Origin: Hexactinellida sp. DTS-2022
Lineage: Eukaryota; Porifera; Hexactinellida
Reading direction: 5' to 3'
Assembly: GCA_028753945.1 (NCBI GenBank)
Contig: JAPNXP010000002.1
Span: 3,782,001-3,846,000 of the forward strand
Length of the DNA stretch: 64,000 nt
The notes beneath the pieces are model-generated. The model made no database searches, was not told the DNA's origin, and saw nothing but the letters and a program-made list of their open reading frames with translations. Position numbers and translations under genes: made by a program. Numbering within the stretch: the first letter of the stretch is position 1; each line of letters opens with the position of its first letter. Shown piece after piece: positions 22,892 to 35,100 of this stretch.

Positions 22892-23426
22892 GTTCGTTTA
22901 GTTAGTTTAGTTCTTGTATTCGTTTAGTTCTTGTATTCATTAGATTTGTATTCTAATTATTTAGTTTTGTCGATCATTATATTCCCCATATCTATTAAAA
23001 TTACACTGTCAAATAGTATATACCCAGGACAAATCGGAGGTAATATAAATGCAAAGATAGGGTGGAAACAGCCACATGTAGTGTTGCCTGGGATCTATAG
23101 ATATACGTATGTAGTATCCCCCATTGAGATTTTTTGAATTTTTAAGGTGCTGTGAGAGCAGGCCTTCATCTAGCCCTAAGAGATCCGCGCACCCTAAGGT
23201 GATGTAGATTTTTCCATCGCGCACCCAAATTTATCAAATATGGTACATTTACCAAAAATGAACAATATTAATTTTGGAATACGAATTACAGACTTTTCGT
23301 GACGAGACTTTTCGTGACAAGATGGTACTCTACACATGGATACATGTAATAATTTTATAATGGTGGGGTTATTGAATCAAGCTTAGGGAGTTCAAATATT
23401 TATGGTATATTTCGTTAAATATATTA
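22892..23426. other. Spacer after coiled-coil pseudogene
   Basis: Begins with tandem gtttagttcgtttagttag repeats (about 22880-22930). A moderately GC-rich patch at 23140-23230 has inverted caccctaaggtg/ggtgctgtg pieces and may be a MITE remnant. Confidence 0.35.
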
Positions 23427-23580
23427 TGAGAATACTTATCAACCGATCATCGGCGTTTGTATTAAAAAACCTCTCTACTTTGTACCGATGTTTTTTATGT
23501 TTATAAAAAACATCATCGGTACATAGTAGCGAGGTTTTTTAATATAAACGGCCATGATCGGTGGATAAGTATTATCATAT
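23427..23580. mobile_element. Foldback element
   Basis: The left arm (atacttatcaaccgatcat ... aaaaaacctctctac ... accgatgttttttatg) is complemented by the right arm (ataaaaaacatcatcggt ... gtagcgaggtttttt ... atgatcggtggataagtat). Arms are about 70 bp with a very short loop. Imperfect pairing shows age. Confidence 0.65.
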
Positions 23581-23610
23581 AGTATTTATTCGTTAACATA
23601 AGAGTATCCG

Positions 23611-25190
23611 TTATGAGTTATACTAAATGCCCGCCTACTGGTAACAATTCGCCAGAGAACGACCCTGTGCCTTACAATCCAATGCACTTCAATATTAACA
23701 GGCTATGTTTCTAGTGACACATATGATTTACCTCCAGGTCCATTGTCAGTGTCTTCAGTTTCCCCTGAAGATGACTAATTCGTCAATTTATTGTATCAAT
23801 TTTCGCCAGATCACTCCTCTACGCCTACTGTTTCACTTTCATACGAATCTGTGGACGACGAAGATTACGATGAGTTGGATATTTACATAGGTAATCCTAC
23901 ACTTACTGAACTAGCGTTTTGTGAAAAATCTAAGGGTGGATTGATGGTGATGATAGAATGCGATTATCCTTATTCTAAACACCGTGTACTGGAGATGTTA
24001 AACAATAGCAGTGTGTTCAGAGAGGTTACTGCAAAGCAAGGTTGCACACTAAGGAAATGAAGTAATAGCCAGAAAAAGTATACATTCTCATGAGTGTAAT
24101 CGTATATTTTTCAACAGTCGAGAAGAAAAGCCGAGAATGTTCCGCCTGAACCATTATCACTACTGTACATCATCTCTCTATTGTCTATACCAAAAAGCTA
24201 TACTAAACAAAAAAGGACCGACAATTTTTGTTCTACGATTCTCGTTCGGAAAGTGGAAATCAGAGGATTGTAATCTTTGGAACTCAGGATAATGTGGAGT
24301 TTCTCTTATCTGCAACTGTTTGGCTAGCTGATGGCACCTTTAAAACATTCCCTAGCTTTTTTTATCAACTGTAGGGGATACTTAGTTTGAAAGGAGGTCC
24401 TGATTTTATTTTCACCGGTCATATTTTCCCAGTTTCTACATATTACTACCGAACAAGACCCAGCAAAAATATTCATACATGTGGAATAAAGTACTAAATT
24501 TATGAACCGCTTGCAAGACATATCTAATTGTGGATTTTGAAATTGCCTCGATTAATGCATTTTCACAATACTTCCTTACTGCAAAGGTTCAGAGCTGTTT
24601 TTTCACTTGTGCCAAAATGTCGGGCGTAAAGTTCAACATTTTGAACTAGCAGCAAGATATAATCAAGATGTCTAATTTGCTATAAAGTACGAATGCTACC
24701 TGCACTCGCGTTTGCAACTCCTATTGGAATACCCGAAATTTTCAATAACCTTTTCTTATAACTACCATTTTAAGCTTACGATCTGACACTATACTTTGAA
24801 GCTACATATTTTGGTAGACATATCGCTAATTCCCCCCTTTTGTCATCACCATTATTTCCAATGGAATTGTGTAACAACCACTTCATGGTTCAGCATGAGT
24901 TACGAAGGACAAATAATGCAGTTGAGCATGGCACCGCTCATTTGCCTTGTCACTATCCTTCTTTGTGGCGTTTTATACCCATACTTAAGAGAGAACAGGG
25001 GTTGGTTGAACTAAAACAGGAGTTTTATATAAGTGGGCGGAATCCATCGAAACGGAGATATTTTGAAGATTGAGGAAAAGCGTTAGAAAACTTAGTTGAG
25101 AGCTATTTACTGCGGCCAAACTTTGAGTTCATAAGGGGAGTTTCTTATCATATTACTTTTCAAGATTTAAGAGTTCCTTACATAGGGATA
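23611..25190 (+). pseudogene. FLYWCH-type MULE transposase pseudogene
   Basis: The ATG at 23611 (MSYTKCPPTGNN) is followed by broken acidic sequence and then a FLYWCH zinc-finger-like segment (KGGLMVMIECDYPYSKHR ... VTAKQGC) at 23930-24055. Further frames give the MULE DDE core in order. RIVIFGTQDNVEFLL and VWLADGTFKTFPSFFYQL (first catalytic Asp) lie near 24270-24370, DFEIASINAFSQYF and CFFHLCQNVGRK (second acidic motif, C-x2-H) near 24530-24620. RRTNNAVEHG, LKREQGLVELK and YISGRNPSKRRYFE then lie at 24900-25070, with LVESYLL and IRGVSYHITF after that. The order is right but frameshifts and stops separate every block. TIRs were not identified. It is a different copy from the RING-bearing one at 36465. 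Confidence 0.8.
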
Positions 25191-25199
25191 ATTATTTAA

Positions 25200-26201
25200 A
25201 TTTCTTTGAGCAAGGATTATAAATATTACAAATAATATCACTGATATTTTATGTTCACAATAAAATCATCATGACTTTGTCTTACATCTCTTGTTATATA
25301 AGCTTGATTAAGTAACCACAACAATTATAGAACAGGGCCGTAGCAAGAGATCTGCTCTTCCCCACGGATAATTGCTCCCCAGGTATAATACTATTTAAAT
25401 CAAATTCATGCTAAATGTTTATACCTAGCTAGATAAGTAATAAAATAGGGTACAACGCCAACTCAGCATGTAAGGGAAGTTGGTTTATGGATTAATGGCA
25501 TACAAGTTATCTGCTCATATAGTAACTCACGAGAAATAGTCGCCAGGGCTACTATCAAGTAAAACTGTATTTTCACAATTTGAAGACTCTCACTTCATAG
25601 TATCATGGTTACCAAACCACTCATTTTTGCCTGCTTTTGTCTTCAGAATACATCACAAACAATACAATTAGTAGTTTTATTAAAGCTTGTAAAATATAAT
25701 TTAACACAATATAATATAATACGAGCCCTTCGGTTTCGGTTGCTTTGCGACAGATCAATCCACGATTACTACCAATTAACGGTCACCACCCTGCCTTACT
25801 CCTTACTAACCATTGATTATATATAAGTTAGTATATATTTGTTTTAGCTATGTACACTATACTAGTATAAACAACATTGAATACTATACTATAATGAATT
25901 TTAATTACTACTGATCGCTCTCTCACAAAGCTCGCTTCGCGACCTTTGTTCATTCATGTTAGGCACTACGCGACACAATTAACGGCCGCTTTGCATTTTC
26001 CCCCTCAAAAAACAGTAATACCGTGTAACCTCGAATAGTAGCCTAGGAGATTATTGTATTTCTCGCCATATGGGGAGGCAAAATTAGGAATTCTCGAGAA
26101 TATCTCACTTTATTCCAAATAATTTATTATATTCGGTTGATAATATTATTGTAACTTATAATAGTTAAAAAAGTTTACTCCTGGACCTGGTATCTGTAAT
26201 A
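25200..26201. other. AT-rich spacer
   Basis: A patch at 25720-25990 carries gctttgcgac and gcttcgcgac inverted pairs, possibly a MITE. At 26025-26060 ccgtgtaacctcgaat resembles a lone pogo-type end. No gene. Confidence 0.35.
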
Positions 26202-26237
26202 AATTTTTATCGTTTACTTATATGTCGGCCGCCTACA

Positions 26238-26255
26238 ATGTCGGCTAGCCGACAT
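26238..26255. repeat. 18-bp perfect palindrome in MULE left end
   Basis: ATGTCGGCTAGCCGACAT is its own reverse complement and is present at the mirrored position 29758-29775 in the right end. It is a candidate transposase-binding site with two half-sites ATGTCGGC. Confidence 0.7.
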
Positions 26256-26983
26256 ATAAGGATTTAGCCGACATACAAGCAAATGTCGCCCACATATATA
26301 CGGAATCACGTTGTTGGATTACTAAGTATTATTAATGAATATATATATAAGAATCATGATACTGTATTACTAAATAAATTATTAACACATTAGAGAAATA
26401 CTAAGTTACTAACTAAAATACTACAACTACTAATGGTATTTATTATACTGTGACAAAGTAACAAATTTACCGATTTTCTTTTGTTTTTATCTGTATTTCT
26501 CTTTTTCGTCCTAACATCATTAAAGCTTCGTTTCCTTTTATTAGAAGGGCGCCCTTTGGATTTAACACGCCCGGGATTTAGTATTGTTGCAATATTTGGA
26601 ATAATTTCCCCATTTTCTTGTGGAGGTCTTAGCAATTGGTCCATTTCGGCTAATTTACCTCTTACAGTCAAAAACGATGTCTGATCAAATGAAGCAAGAT
26701 AAGCAATGTTTTTAAATTCAATTGTTAGTATGTCATACCTCTGGTCTTTCGTTAGGATAGAATGATTTAGATCTTCAATATCTTTTAATTATATTATATT
26801 GTGACTGCTAATAAAGTTGTAGATATTCGAATTATGCTCTGCTTGATTCTTTATCAATTATGAGATAATTTATAGAGTTGAAGGAACACAAGTAAATGAA
26901 TAATTTAGCGATCACGTATACGTACTGATATACGTAATCAAGTACGTTTACAAAGATATCTGCGCCATATCGAATGACTACTA

Positions 26984-27156
26984 CAGAGAACTCTTGTTAT
27001 ACCGAAGTGCTTGGGACCTGTAAATCTCTTCGTTATATACAGATATTCGTTATAAGCGGATATTAATTAATGTATTTAGTGCTCTGGGCAAAATCTCCAT
27101 TTCGTTATAAGTGGTATTTCGTTATATCCGACTTTGTTATAACGGGAGTTTCACTG
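26984..27156. mobile_element. pogo-type MITE inside MULE intron
   Basis: TA-flanked. The left end CAGAGAACTCTTGTTATACC and the right end, read inward, CAGTGAAACTCCCGTTATAA match imperfectly. Several ttcgttata motifs lie inside. It lies between the SWIM exon and the last exon. Confidence 0.65.
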
Positions 27157-27445
27157 TACTTATAACATATGACTTACCTTCCAAAAATCGACTATAGCTT
27201 TGTCAGGTATATTCGTTATTTTCTCGTGATAATAAACTATAAGCATGTGACGACATGGCAAACTCCAAGATGATGGAAATGAACATGTGCAAGATGTCAA
27301 TGTTGTCTTACGGGTTGAATTATCTAAAACATTTGATAACCCTAGGTCCATTGATATTAATTTCTCCGTATTGGCACCTTCGGGAAATTCTTCTCCTTCA
27401 ACTATGATAATATAATACGTATTAGAATTAAGTAAATTTTATTCC

Positions 27446-27608
27446 CAGTAGAACCTAGTTACTACGAACACCAGAAGACCGTCAAAATGCGTTCGCCTTA
27501 CAGGGAATTCGTATTAACTAATATCATTTGTATTGAAAGGGTGTGAAATTGAGTTTGTAGTACCCGGAATTTCGTATTAACCGTGTTCGTACTAACGAAG
27601 TTCTACTT
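27446..27608. mobile_element. Small MITE inside MULE intron
   Basis: The left end CAGTAGAACCTAGTTACTAC and the right end, read inward, AAGTAGAACTTCGTTAGTAC extend about 26 bp as an imperfect inverted repeat into CGAACAC. It occupies most of the 232-bp intron that separates the catalytic and SWIM exons. Confidence 0.65.
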
Positions 27609-29757
27609 AATATTATTACACAATCTTCATTACCTGAGTCTCTGGCAAAAAAGTTGACTTCATAAATTTTTTCTTCATCAAAATCAAATACAGCATCAAC
27701 ACTATATTGTATGCATTGATCAATTTGTGCCTTTACAATCGCGAGTGCAAATGGAGTCAACTTAATGTTTCGTTCTATCGGATGTTTAGGTGAGCATGTA
27801 GCCATTTTAAGCGATAATCGGGTTGCGTCCTTCATTTTGTTCTGAAAGGGTTTTCCTATTTTCATCAATTTTTTCGCGATATGTGTAAGGAGAGTATGTG
27901 CATTTAATAACTGTTTGATAGTAGAATGAATTGATTCTGAACGTTGTGTGAATGAGCACCCAATGTGAGGTGTTGCCAAGTCCATCGTGATGCCCATTGC
28001 TTTCTCTTGTCGTATAATACATTTAAAAAAAGTTGAGCTGATAGGAAAACTTTCTCGTTATTTGAGTTTTGCCTGGATTGAACTAGAGCCAAAAGTTCAT
28101 TCCATTCTTGATCAAAATGATCAAGAGATTCAGTATCTTGTCTTTACATATATTCCACCAAGTTTTTAAAAAGGCATTCCAAATTTACTCAAGTTTTCAT
28201 GTCGGCCACTGAAAAGAGGTTTAATATTTTTGACAATATTTTGGCCATTGTGAAAAGTACAAAGGAGATGCATAGTGGAAGAGTAAATATTTCTGATCGC
28301 TGCCGCCATAGCTGGGTCACCGTCTGTAATAATGATTTTCGGTGGATGTCGAAATGATTTCAGGAATTCACTGAATACCCAAGTAATTGCTTGCTCCGTT
28401 TCACGATCAAGTAGTGTACATGCCAGGACTTGAGTATTACCATGTTTGTTGACTGTACAAAAAGCGGCAAACTTAAGAGTATATTTATTTGTACCATGAG
28501 TGGTATCGAAGAGCAGAATGTTATCATCAGAATTTTCCATCCACCGTTCAAGACTATCGTTTAATATCCAAACACTTTGTTCATTGAACCGTCTTCCACT
28601 GTCTGTATTGCAAAATACAAGCTTTTTGTAGTTAGTTGTTCTTGTAGATAACCAATAAAGTTCGTTGCATCAAAGCCTCTTTCTTCAACACTTGGCTGGA
28701 ATTTATTGTATACATCTTGATAAGTCCATGTTATTGCAAAATGTTTTTCATGTGCCTTACTTAAAAAGACTTGATTAATTTTAGCTTCTGTAAGATCCGC
28801 ACGTTTAAGCTCAAATCCGAGGGTATTAAATTCGAATGGTATTTGTCGAAGGGAAGACTCCGCAAGACTAGCACTATGACTTCCTACTAAATCGTGATTG
28901 TGGCAAAAATTTCCCTTAACTATTGTCCAACCTTCAATACATTCTTCTAAACGAATAGTATATGGACAATTACACCTTTGTGAAATCGTTTTTCGTTTTT
29001 CATTGGTGAGATTGCCTTTTTTAGCTCTATAACAACTTAAAACTCTCTGCTTGCCTTTTCTAGATGTAGGTTTGTATGTTGAGGTCCACACTAAACTAAA
29101 CCTCCCGCACCCAGTAGCAAGATCCAAAGCCCATTCATTTAAATCTAGTTTAGCTGTCATGTGAGATTCCCAAGGTCCTTTGGGCATATCATACGGTAGT
29201 ATATCAGATCTTGATAGAATAATTGCATCAACTCCTCTTCTGATAACCTTAGAGGTTATAGATTCAGAAACACTCTGATTTTCAAAGACTTGTTCGGAGG
29301 CTACCAGTGAACATTAGTTTGGTGCGAGTTTGTAGAAAGAGAATCTGGGAATTTCGAAATTCTATATCCACTTTCAAATGGAGAAATGGGACGGGATGTT
29401 TCAGTATGAAGATCAGGGTCGTAATTAGGAAAATAATTGGGGTAGTCAATCATATCAGGTTGGATGCTCGATTTCATTGTATCCACTTATAGAACATGAA
29501 TTAAATTCGAGAAAATAATTTTGTGAAGAAATTGCTGCAAGATAATTATCGGGTTGACTACTTGGTTCAGCCATTATAAATTTTTAATGATTTACCAAAT
29601 TTTGCGTATTTATATAGAAATTTGAGCCTATTTATACAACTTTAAAAGAATTCCTTATATGTCGGCGAGATTTGCTTATATGTCGGCTAAATCCATATAT
29701 GTGGGCGAGATTTGTATATGTCTGTTAAATCCTTATTTGTCGGCGAGATATGCTTAT

Positions 29758-29775
29758 ATGTCGGCTAGCCGACAT
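29758..29775. repeat. 18-bp perfect palindrome in MULE right end
   Basis: Same ATGTCGGCTAGCCGACAT as at 26238-26255. Four more TGTCGGC- or TGTGGGC-type motifs precede it at 29658-29745, alternating with gagatttgcttata and ctaaatcc. Confidence 0.7.
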
Positions 29776-30239
29776 TGTAGGCGGCCTACAAATAAGTTAT
29801 TCCAATTTTTATTTGATATTTTGGCTGGGCGATTATTCAAATGGGGCTCCTATTCAGGGTAATACGATATTAATGATAAATGAGTCAATTGTAAATTACA
29901 CATTACCACTTAATTAATTTCAGTAAGTTGTTATTTGGAAGAATATATTGACTAACCCACGTTTGATCATCTGCATCGTTCGTACCCGCGATTATATAAT
30001 TATAGACTATTTCGCGCCATACTTTCCTCAAGTCACCATTTATACATAATTCATTCTGGATGTGATTCTTTAATGCAATATAATGTGTAATTTGATTGGA
30101 AAATTTTGTTACGTAAGTTATTCTCATTACATATTAGTTATTAATTATTAGTTAATTAATAACTCAATAAATTCTAAAGTGTAGTTCGTTTCAAATACAA
30201 TAAAACGAAAATAAATACTCGTATTATGGGAACAGGTTG

Positions 30240-30452
30240 TACATGTTGACATTTTATGATAATTTTCAACCGAATTAACAATTTGAAAGCATCTACAATG
30301 GGTAATTCGAATGTGCAGCTCACGAATCTAAATTCAAAATAGCTATAAGTCATAAAGTTTTAATACATTGAACAATGCTATTAGGCTTACGATAGTTCTA
30401 TTTTCAAAGGGAAAATGTTGGATGGTCAAATACTTTTGTCCGGGTACTGTAT
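30240..30452. mobile_element. Mariner-type MITE, right half
   Basis: Matches the right part of the element at 15678-16157 (tgataattttcaaccgaatt, ctacaatgggtaattcgaat, caaagggaaaatgttgg, acttttgtccgggtactgta). The left half is missing. Confidence 0.7.
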
Positions 30453-30913
30453 AAAGTAGCGAAATTTCCATATGACCAAATCCAAACCATTATTTACTGC
30501 CCAGATATGGGTGGTTTACTTTTAGTAACATGTTTGACATTCAAATCTGCAAGGATAGACTAAATTTGGGGCTAATCATCAAAAAAAGGCTATTTAATTT
30601 TCAAATTAAACAAAAAATGTTGCCCGGTTGGAGGAGGTGTCCGGATCTTGGAGGTTTGACTGTATATTAATAGTAGATTTCGACAAGTAAATAAGTGGAC
30701 TATTAGAAAAGTAGAGTATTAGAGAAGTGGACAGGGGCGCCGAACTTTTAAAAAGTCCAAACTGTAGGGGGGAGCGAAACCTTTAATAAAACTTTAATAA
30801 GTTTTAATAACAACAATGCATAATCGATGCTAAGACTAAATTATGGACAGTATTTTTCATCAAATAATAATTGGGAACATCATTGATTTTCCGAGGGTAA
30901 TGATCATTCATAG
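30453..30913. other. Spacer with single hAT-type end
   Basis: CAGGGGCGCCGAACTTTTAA at 30733 looks like an orphan hAT end. A relic of the aagtggac repeat of the 49410 satellite lies at 30690-30735. Confidence 0.35.
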
Positions 30914-31465
30914 GATACAGCCAGAGACGGATTATGGGTATATAGGGCCCCGAGCGGACATCAACCACGGGCCTTTAGGAGTTTCTTTGGGGACACCCCC
31001 CAATAGCCCCAAATATAATCCTACAGGGTCCTTTGGGATAATCATTACATTATTATCCATTACCATTATCTCTTGTGCTATAAAAATTATTGTACGTAGA
31101 TTCAAGATTATTATTTAATTATTTTAATTATGTAATTATCCATTATCCTTAGATTGACATTATATAGGCCTTTTCCTACTCTTCAGATGACTAAAATCCA
31201 TAATTATCTGTGAAAAGTATAATTGTCTCAGTACATCACTCTCAATCAGTGTATTTTATAAGGTCTAAAAAAATGTTTTTTATTGTTTTCGTGGAATAAA
31301 AAATTGGATTTTCGGTAGAAATGGAATCGTGAAATGGATATCAGACGATAAAAACTCACTATTCAAGGGAGTAAAAAAATGAAAATAGGAATTAAAAAAT
31401 GGGCTAGGAATAAAAAAATGGGCTTATAATATACCCTGCTCTCAATACTCATGATTGATAGACTG

Positions 31466-32193
31466 TTAAGGTTAAATTACGGCAGATTCATGTAAAAAAA
31501 CACATAAATTTCGTTTTGAAGTAAGATGTTTAATTTTCACATATATAATAGAAGACATTATAGCTATATCGAAACTGAAAACGAAATCGAATTATTTTGA
31601 ATAAATTCGATTTTATGGGGCGTGCAGTTTTATGGTAATACAAAAGTCCCATAGGGGGATTTCTTCAGACTCCACCTGATAAGTGTGTCGATCTCAAGAT
31701 CATTATTAGCTAAAGACATATTATGTGCGATATATCACATAGATCATCGTTATATGCTGTAGGTGACTGGTTTAGAATTTTGATTTGACCTAAATAAAAA
31801 AAGTTGCGACCTTTTGAACTAAAGAAATCAGTAAAAAGGTCATGTTTTTTATGAGATATTTGATAAAATGTTTGAAAAATAATTTCAGAGTCATAATTCA
31901 AAAATGTAAACCGACTACCAACTCCGTACGCTTATAATCTTTCAATATTGATTCTGATAACAAACATTGATGGCCGCATTGCCAAATTACACTATAATAT
32001 CGACCACCACTTTTTGAAATCGCCCTATGGGAGATTTGTATTAGCCAAATATTGAAACCGACAAAAAATAAAAAGTATAATATATTGAGACATTTTCTTT
32101 TTTGTTTATTGCTTTGTATCGTACCTTGATCTATTTCTAACAATTACAGATTAATACAAGAGATTTCATTCCCGTGGGGTAATTTAACCTTAA
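31466..32193 (+). mobile_element. TTAA-flanked MITE, family 2
   Basis: TTAA at 31466-31469 and 32190-32193, body 720 bp, ends GGTTAAATTACGGCAGATTC (left) and GGTTAAATTACCCCA (right, inward). It is inserted in the last codons of the hAT transposase, after the dimerisation motif, so the real C-terminus is replaced. Confidence 0.88.
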
Positions 32194-35100
32194 GTCGATC
32201 TTGTCCAATTCCATTTCTGAGCTCATTTTTGATACGTTTCACTTTGGAAAAAGACCTCTCCCCACTGCAATTTGATACCATCAGGGATAAATATATTCGA
32301 AGAGCTATTCTATGTTAGGAAATGTTTGTGTGAGGTTTTGTGTGTCAACTGTCAAGGAATTCATACATCTTCAGCTCTATTGACTTCATTTTCTCACTTG
32401 TTTGCAGCTCTACCGTACATCTAAACAGGCTGGAAAATTGAATAAGCTCACTCTCAATCGTAGGTTCCATATCATTGGGATATGAGCATGTAATATTTCC
32501 TGCAGCTTGTTTGATCATTTGATTAGAGAGAGAGGGTAGTTTACACAAGAATCCGAAGTTACTGCTGATTTCTTTATATGCCACAAGGCGATATTTTAAG
32601 TCACTGATCAACCAATTAATGATAACTTGAAACATGTCTTGTCTGAATTTCCATTGGCGACATATTGGGATCTTCATCTTCGTCATCTACATTGACATAA
32701 CGACGGTTGGGCACTCTAACTCGCTTAAGGACAGAGTTGTACTGGTCATGTCCACACAGAATAATACCCCGCTTATGAAAATGTTCAAATTCTGTTCTCT
32801 GAGTTTCAATAAATCCAACAAGGGACTCGAGTAGCGATACCATGACATTGAGATTTATAGTGCTTGACTGAAGGGAGAGATTAGTTTGATGGAAGCGCTC
32901 CAAAACTGTTTTCCAAAAAACAAGAAGAATGACGAAATCTAATTCGCCAAGTTTTTTAAGTATTGAACTTGCTTCATTTCGACAGTCAACCTTCTGTTCA
33001 ATATCAGACGCCAAAGATAATAATAACTCACATAAAGCATTATATCCTTTGTGCAGGGCTTCCACTGCTTCATATCTTGCGGACCACCTAGTATCAGAAA
33101 GCCGCTTGACTACAGACAAGCCTAGGGGCTTAAGTTTTTCACAAAGAAGTCGCCATCGATACGTAGATGCTGAAATAAAAAGTGTATAACTTTTGTATGA
33201 TGTCAAAGAATCTTACAACCACTGGGCTACATTCTGCGGAACCTTTCCCCACAAGATTGAGGGAATGAGCTGCTCATGGTATAAATGTCGCATATTGACT
33301 ATGCTGTTTGATAATAGTTTGGACACCAATATATTTCCCACTCATATTTGATGCATTATCATATGATTGGCCACGACAATTATTAATGTCGATTTCATAT
33401 TTTTCTAGAAAGCTTAATATTATTTCGGCTATCACTTGTCCAGTATGACCGATCATCGGTAAAACCTCAAAAATATTTCCTTAGGCCCAGTCGGTAGGAC
33501 ATAGCGGACAATAAATGTTAGTTGATTTGAGTGTGTTACATCGGGTGTCGAATCGACAGACACTGAATAAAACTTCGCTGATTTTAGTTCTTCAATAATT
33601 TTTATCAAGAACCTTGCTACCCATTAGACTAATCAATTCCTCGCAAATGGTTGATGACAAGTATGAAGTATGGCCTCTTCGTTTGTTAACGAACATGGTG
33701 ATGTGTTGAGTAAGGAATGAATCGTATTTTGCAAGGACCTCCATCACTCCTAGATAATTACCATTACTTGGAGACCCAATGACTTCGTCTTTCCCTCTCA
33801 ACGGGAGATCCCGTTCGCAAAGAAATGTTATTACAGATACTGCACGCTCTATCACTTTGCGCCAGTACTGTCGTTGGTTTTCAAACTCCTGGATGATATG
33901 ACAATCCACCCTACCAATACTTGTTTTTCTTGTGCACATAATTACCATGGCTTATCTATGCTGCTGGCTATATCCATGGTACGAAATTCTTACGTCAGCA
34001 TGCTTCCAGGCATTAAAGCCTTGGGTGAATGAACTAGTTATTCGTGATAGGAGCTTACAAGCGAAGCAGAATAATTTGCCTCTTGAGGGCGAGTAACAGA
34101 GCCATATACGTTCTGCAGACTCTCCTGTCAAAGGATGAATTCGTGTGAAGATAGACTTTGAGCAGTATCGGTGATATCCTTCATTTCCATGAGTCATGCC
34201 AGAATTTGGGAAATTATTACAATTGTTTCTACAATCTTCACTACCTTTTGCTATCCAAACGATTTCGCATGTCTTCTGATATTTCGTCCCACAACCCAAT
34301 GTCATTCACAAGTTGTATTTCTTCTTGAGTTAAGGCTCGAGTATAAAGTAGAAATTTTTTGTTCCATTCAAATCCATAGTTATATCAGTAAAAGCCTACA
34401 CTATACTGATTACAAATCCACCATCAGAATTGATTTCGAATAATATTCGCTCGAGTGATTGATTATAGTTCCATATTGCGTAATATTAAATTCCTATACC
34501 TGACTGAAATATGTTGCCAGTTGTAACAATTAAACCACAGAAGATTAAGCGCTGATCCAGCTTTATTTATTTAATAGATATACTAGTGTCTAAGTTAAAC
34601 CTCTAATACTCTCAAGTTAAGGTTAAATTACGGCAGATTCACCCAAAAAAACACATGAATTTAGTTTTGAAGGTGGGAGTTTGAATTTCACATATATAAT
34701 GGAAGACATTATAGATATATCGAAACTGAAAACGAAATCTAATTATCTTCTATAAATTCGAAATTATTGGGCTTGCAGTATTATGCTAATACAAAAGTCC
34801 CATAGGGGGATTTTTTCAGACTCCACCTGATAAGTGTGTGGTTTGCAAGATCATTATTTGTTAAAGACCTGTACTGTGTGATCTATCAGATAGATCATCG
34901 TTATGGGCGGTTGGTGAGTGGTTTAGAATTTTGATAAGATGTAAATAAAAAATATTGCGACGATTTAAAACCAAAAAATGAATAAAAAGGTCATCTTTTT
35001 ATGCGAAATTTGATTAAATGCTTGATAAAAATTATTCCAAGTCATAATTTAAAAATGTAAACCGTCTACCAACTCCTTACGCTTATAATCTTTAAATATT

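Larger units (their letters stand above)
26390..29574 (-). pseudogene. FAR1/MULE transposase gene with introns, frameshifted
   Basis: Likely start is the ATG at 29574 (MAEPSSQPDNY). Order on the minus strand: acidic N-terminus broken twice (about 29470 and 29310), then a FAR1/WRKY-GCM1-type zinc finger (C52, C72-x-C74, H96-x-H98 in the frame starting 29187). The MULE domain follows (DTTHGTNKY with the first Asp; ITDGDPAM with the second; C-x2-H in LLCTFHNG), then WNELLALVQ, YDKRKQWASRW and TQRSESIHS. Last come a SWIM finger (C21-x-C23, C33-x-H35 at 27160-27351) and the GRPSNKRKRS tail. Intron 27402-27633 has CAG/GTAATG and ATAG borders and joins in phase. A second donor AAG/GTAAGT lies at 27178; its acceptor near 26790 could not be phased. 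Frameshifts near 28570 and 27955 also disrupt it. Loss of function is certain for this copy. Confidence 0.82.
26211..29803 (-). mobile_element. Complete FAR1-type MULE element
   Basis: A perfect 9-bp duplication, aatttttat, flanks it (26202-26210 and 29804-29812), the size expected for Mutator elements. The ends share a long inverted repeat (ACTTATATGTCGGCCGCC at left, ACTTATTTGTAGGCCGCC at right, both then TACAATGTCGGC) followed by an 18-bp palindrome and further TGTCGGC motifs. The 3.6-kb body is filled by one minus-strand transposase gene with introns that contain two MITEs. Confidence 0.88.
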
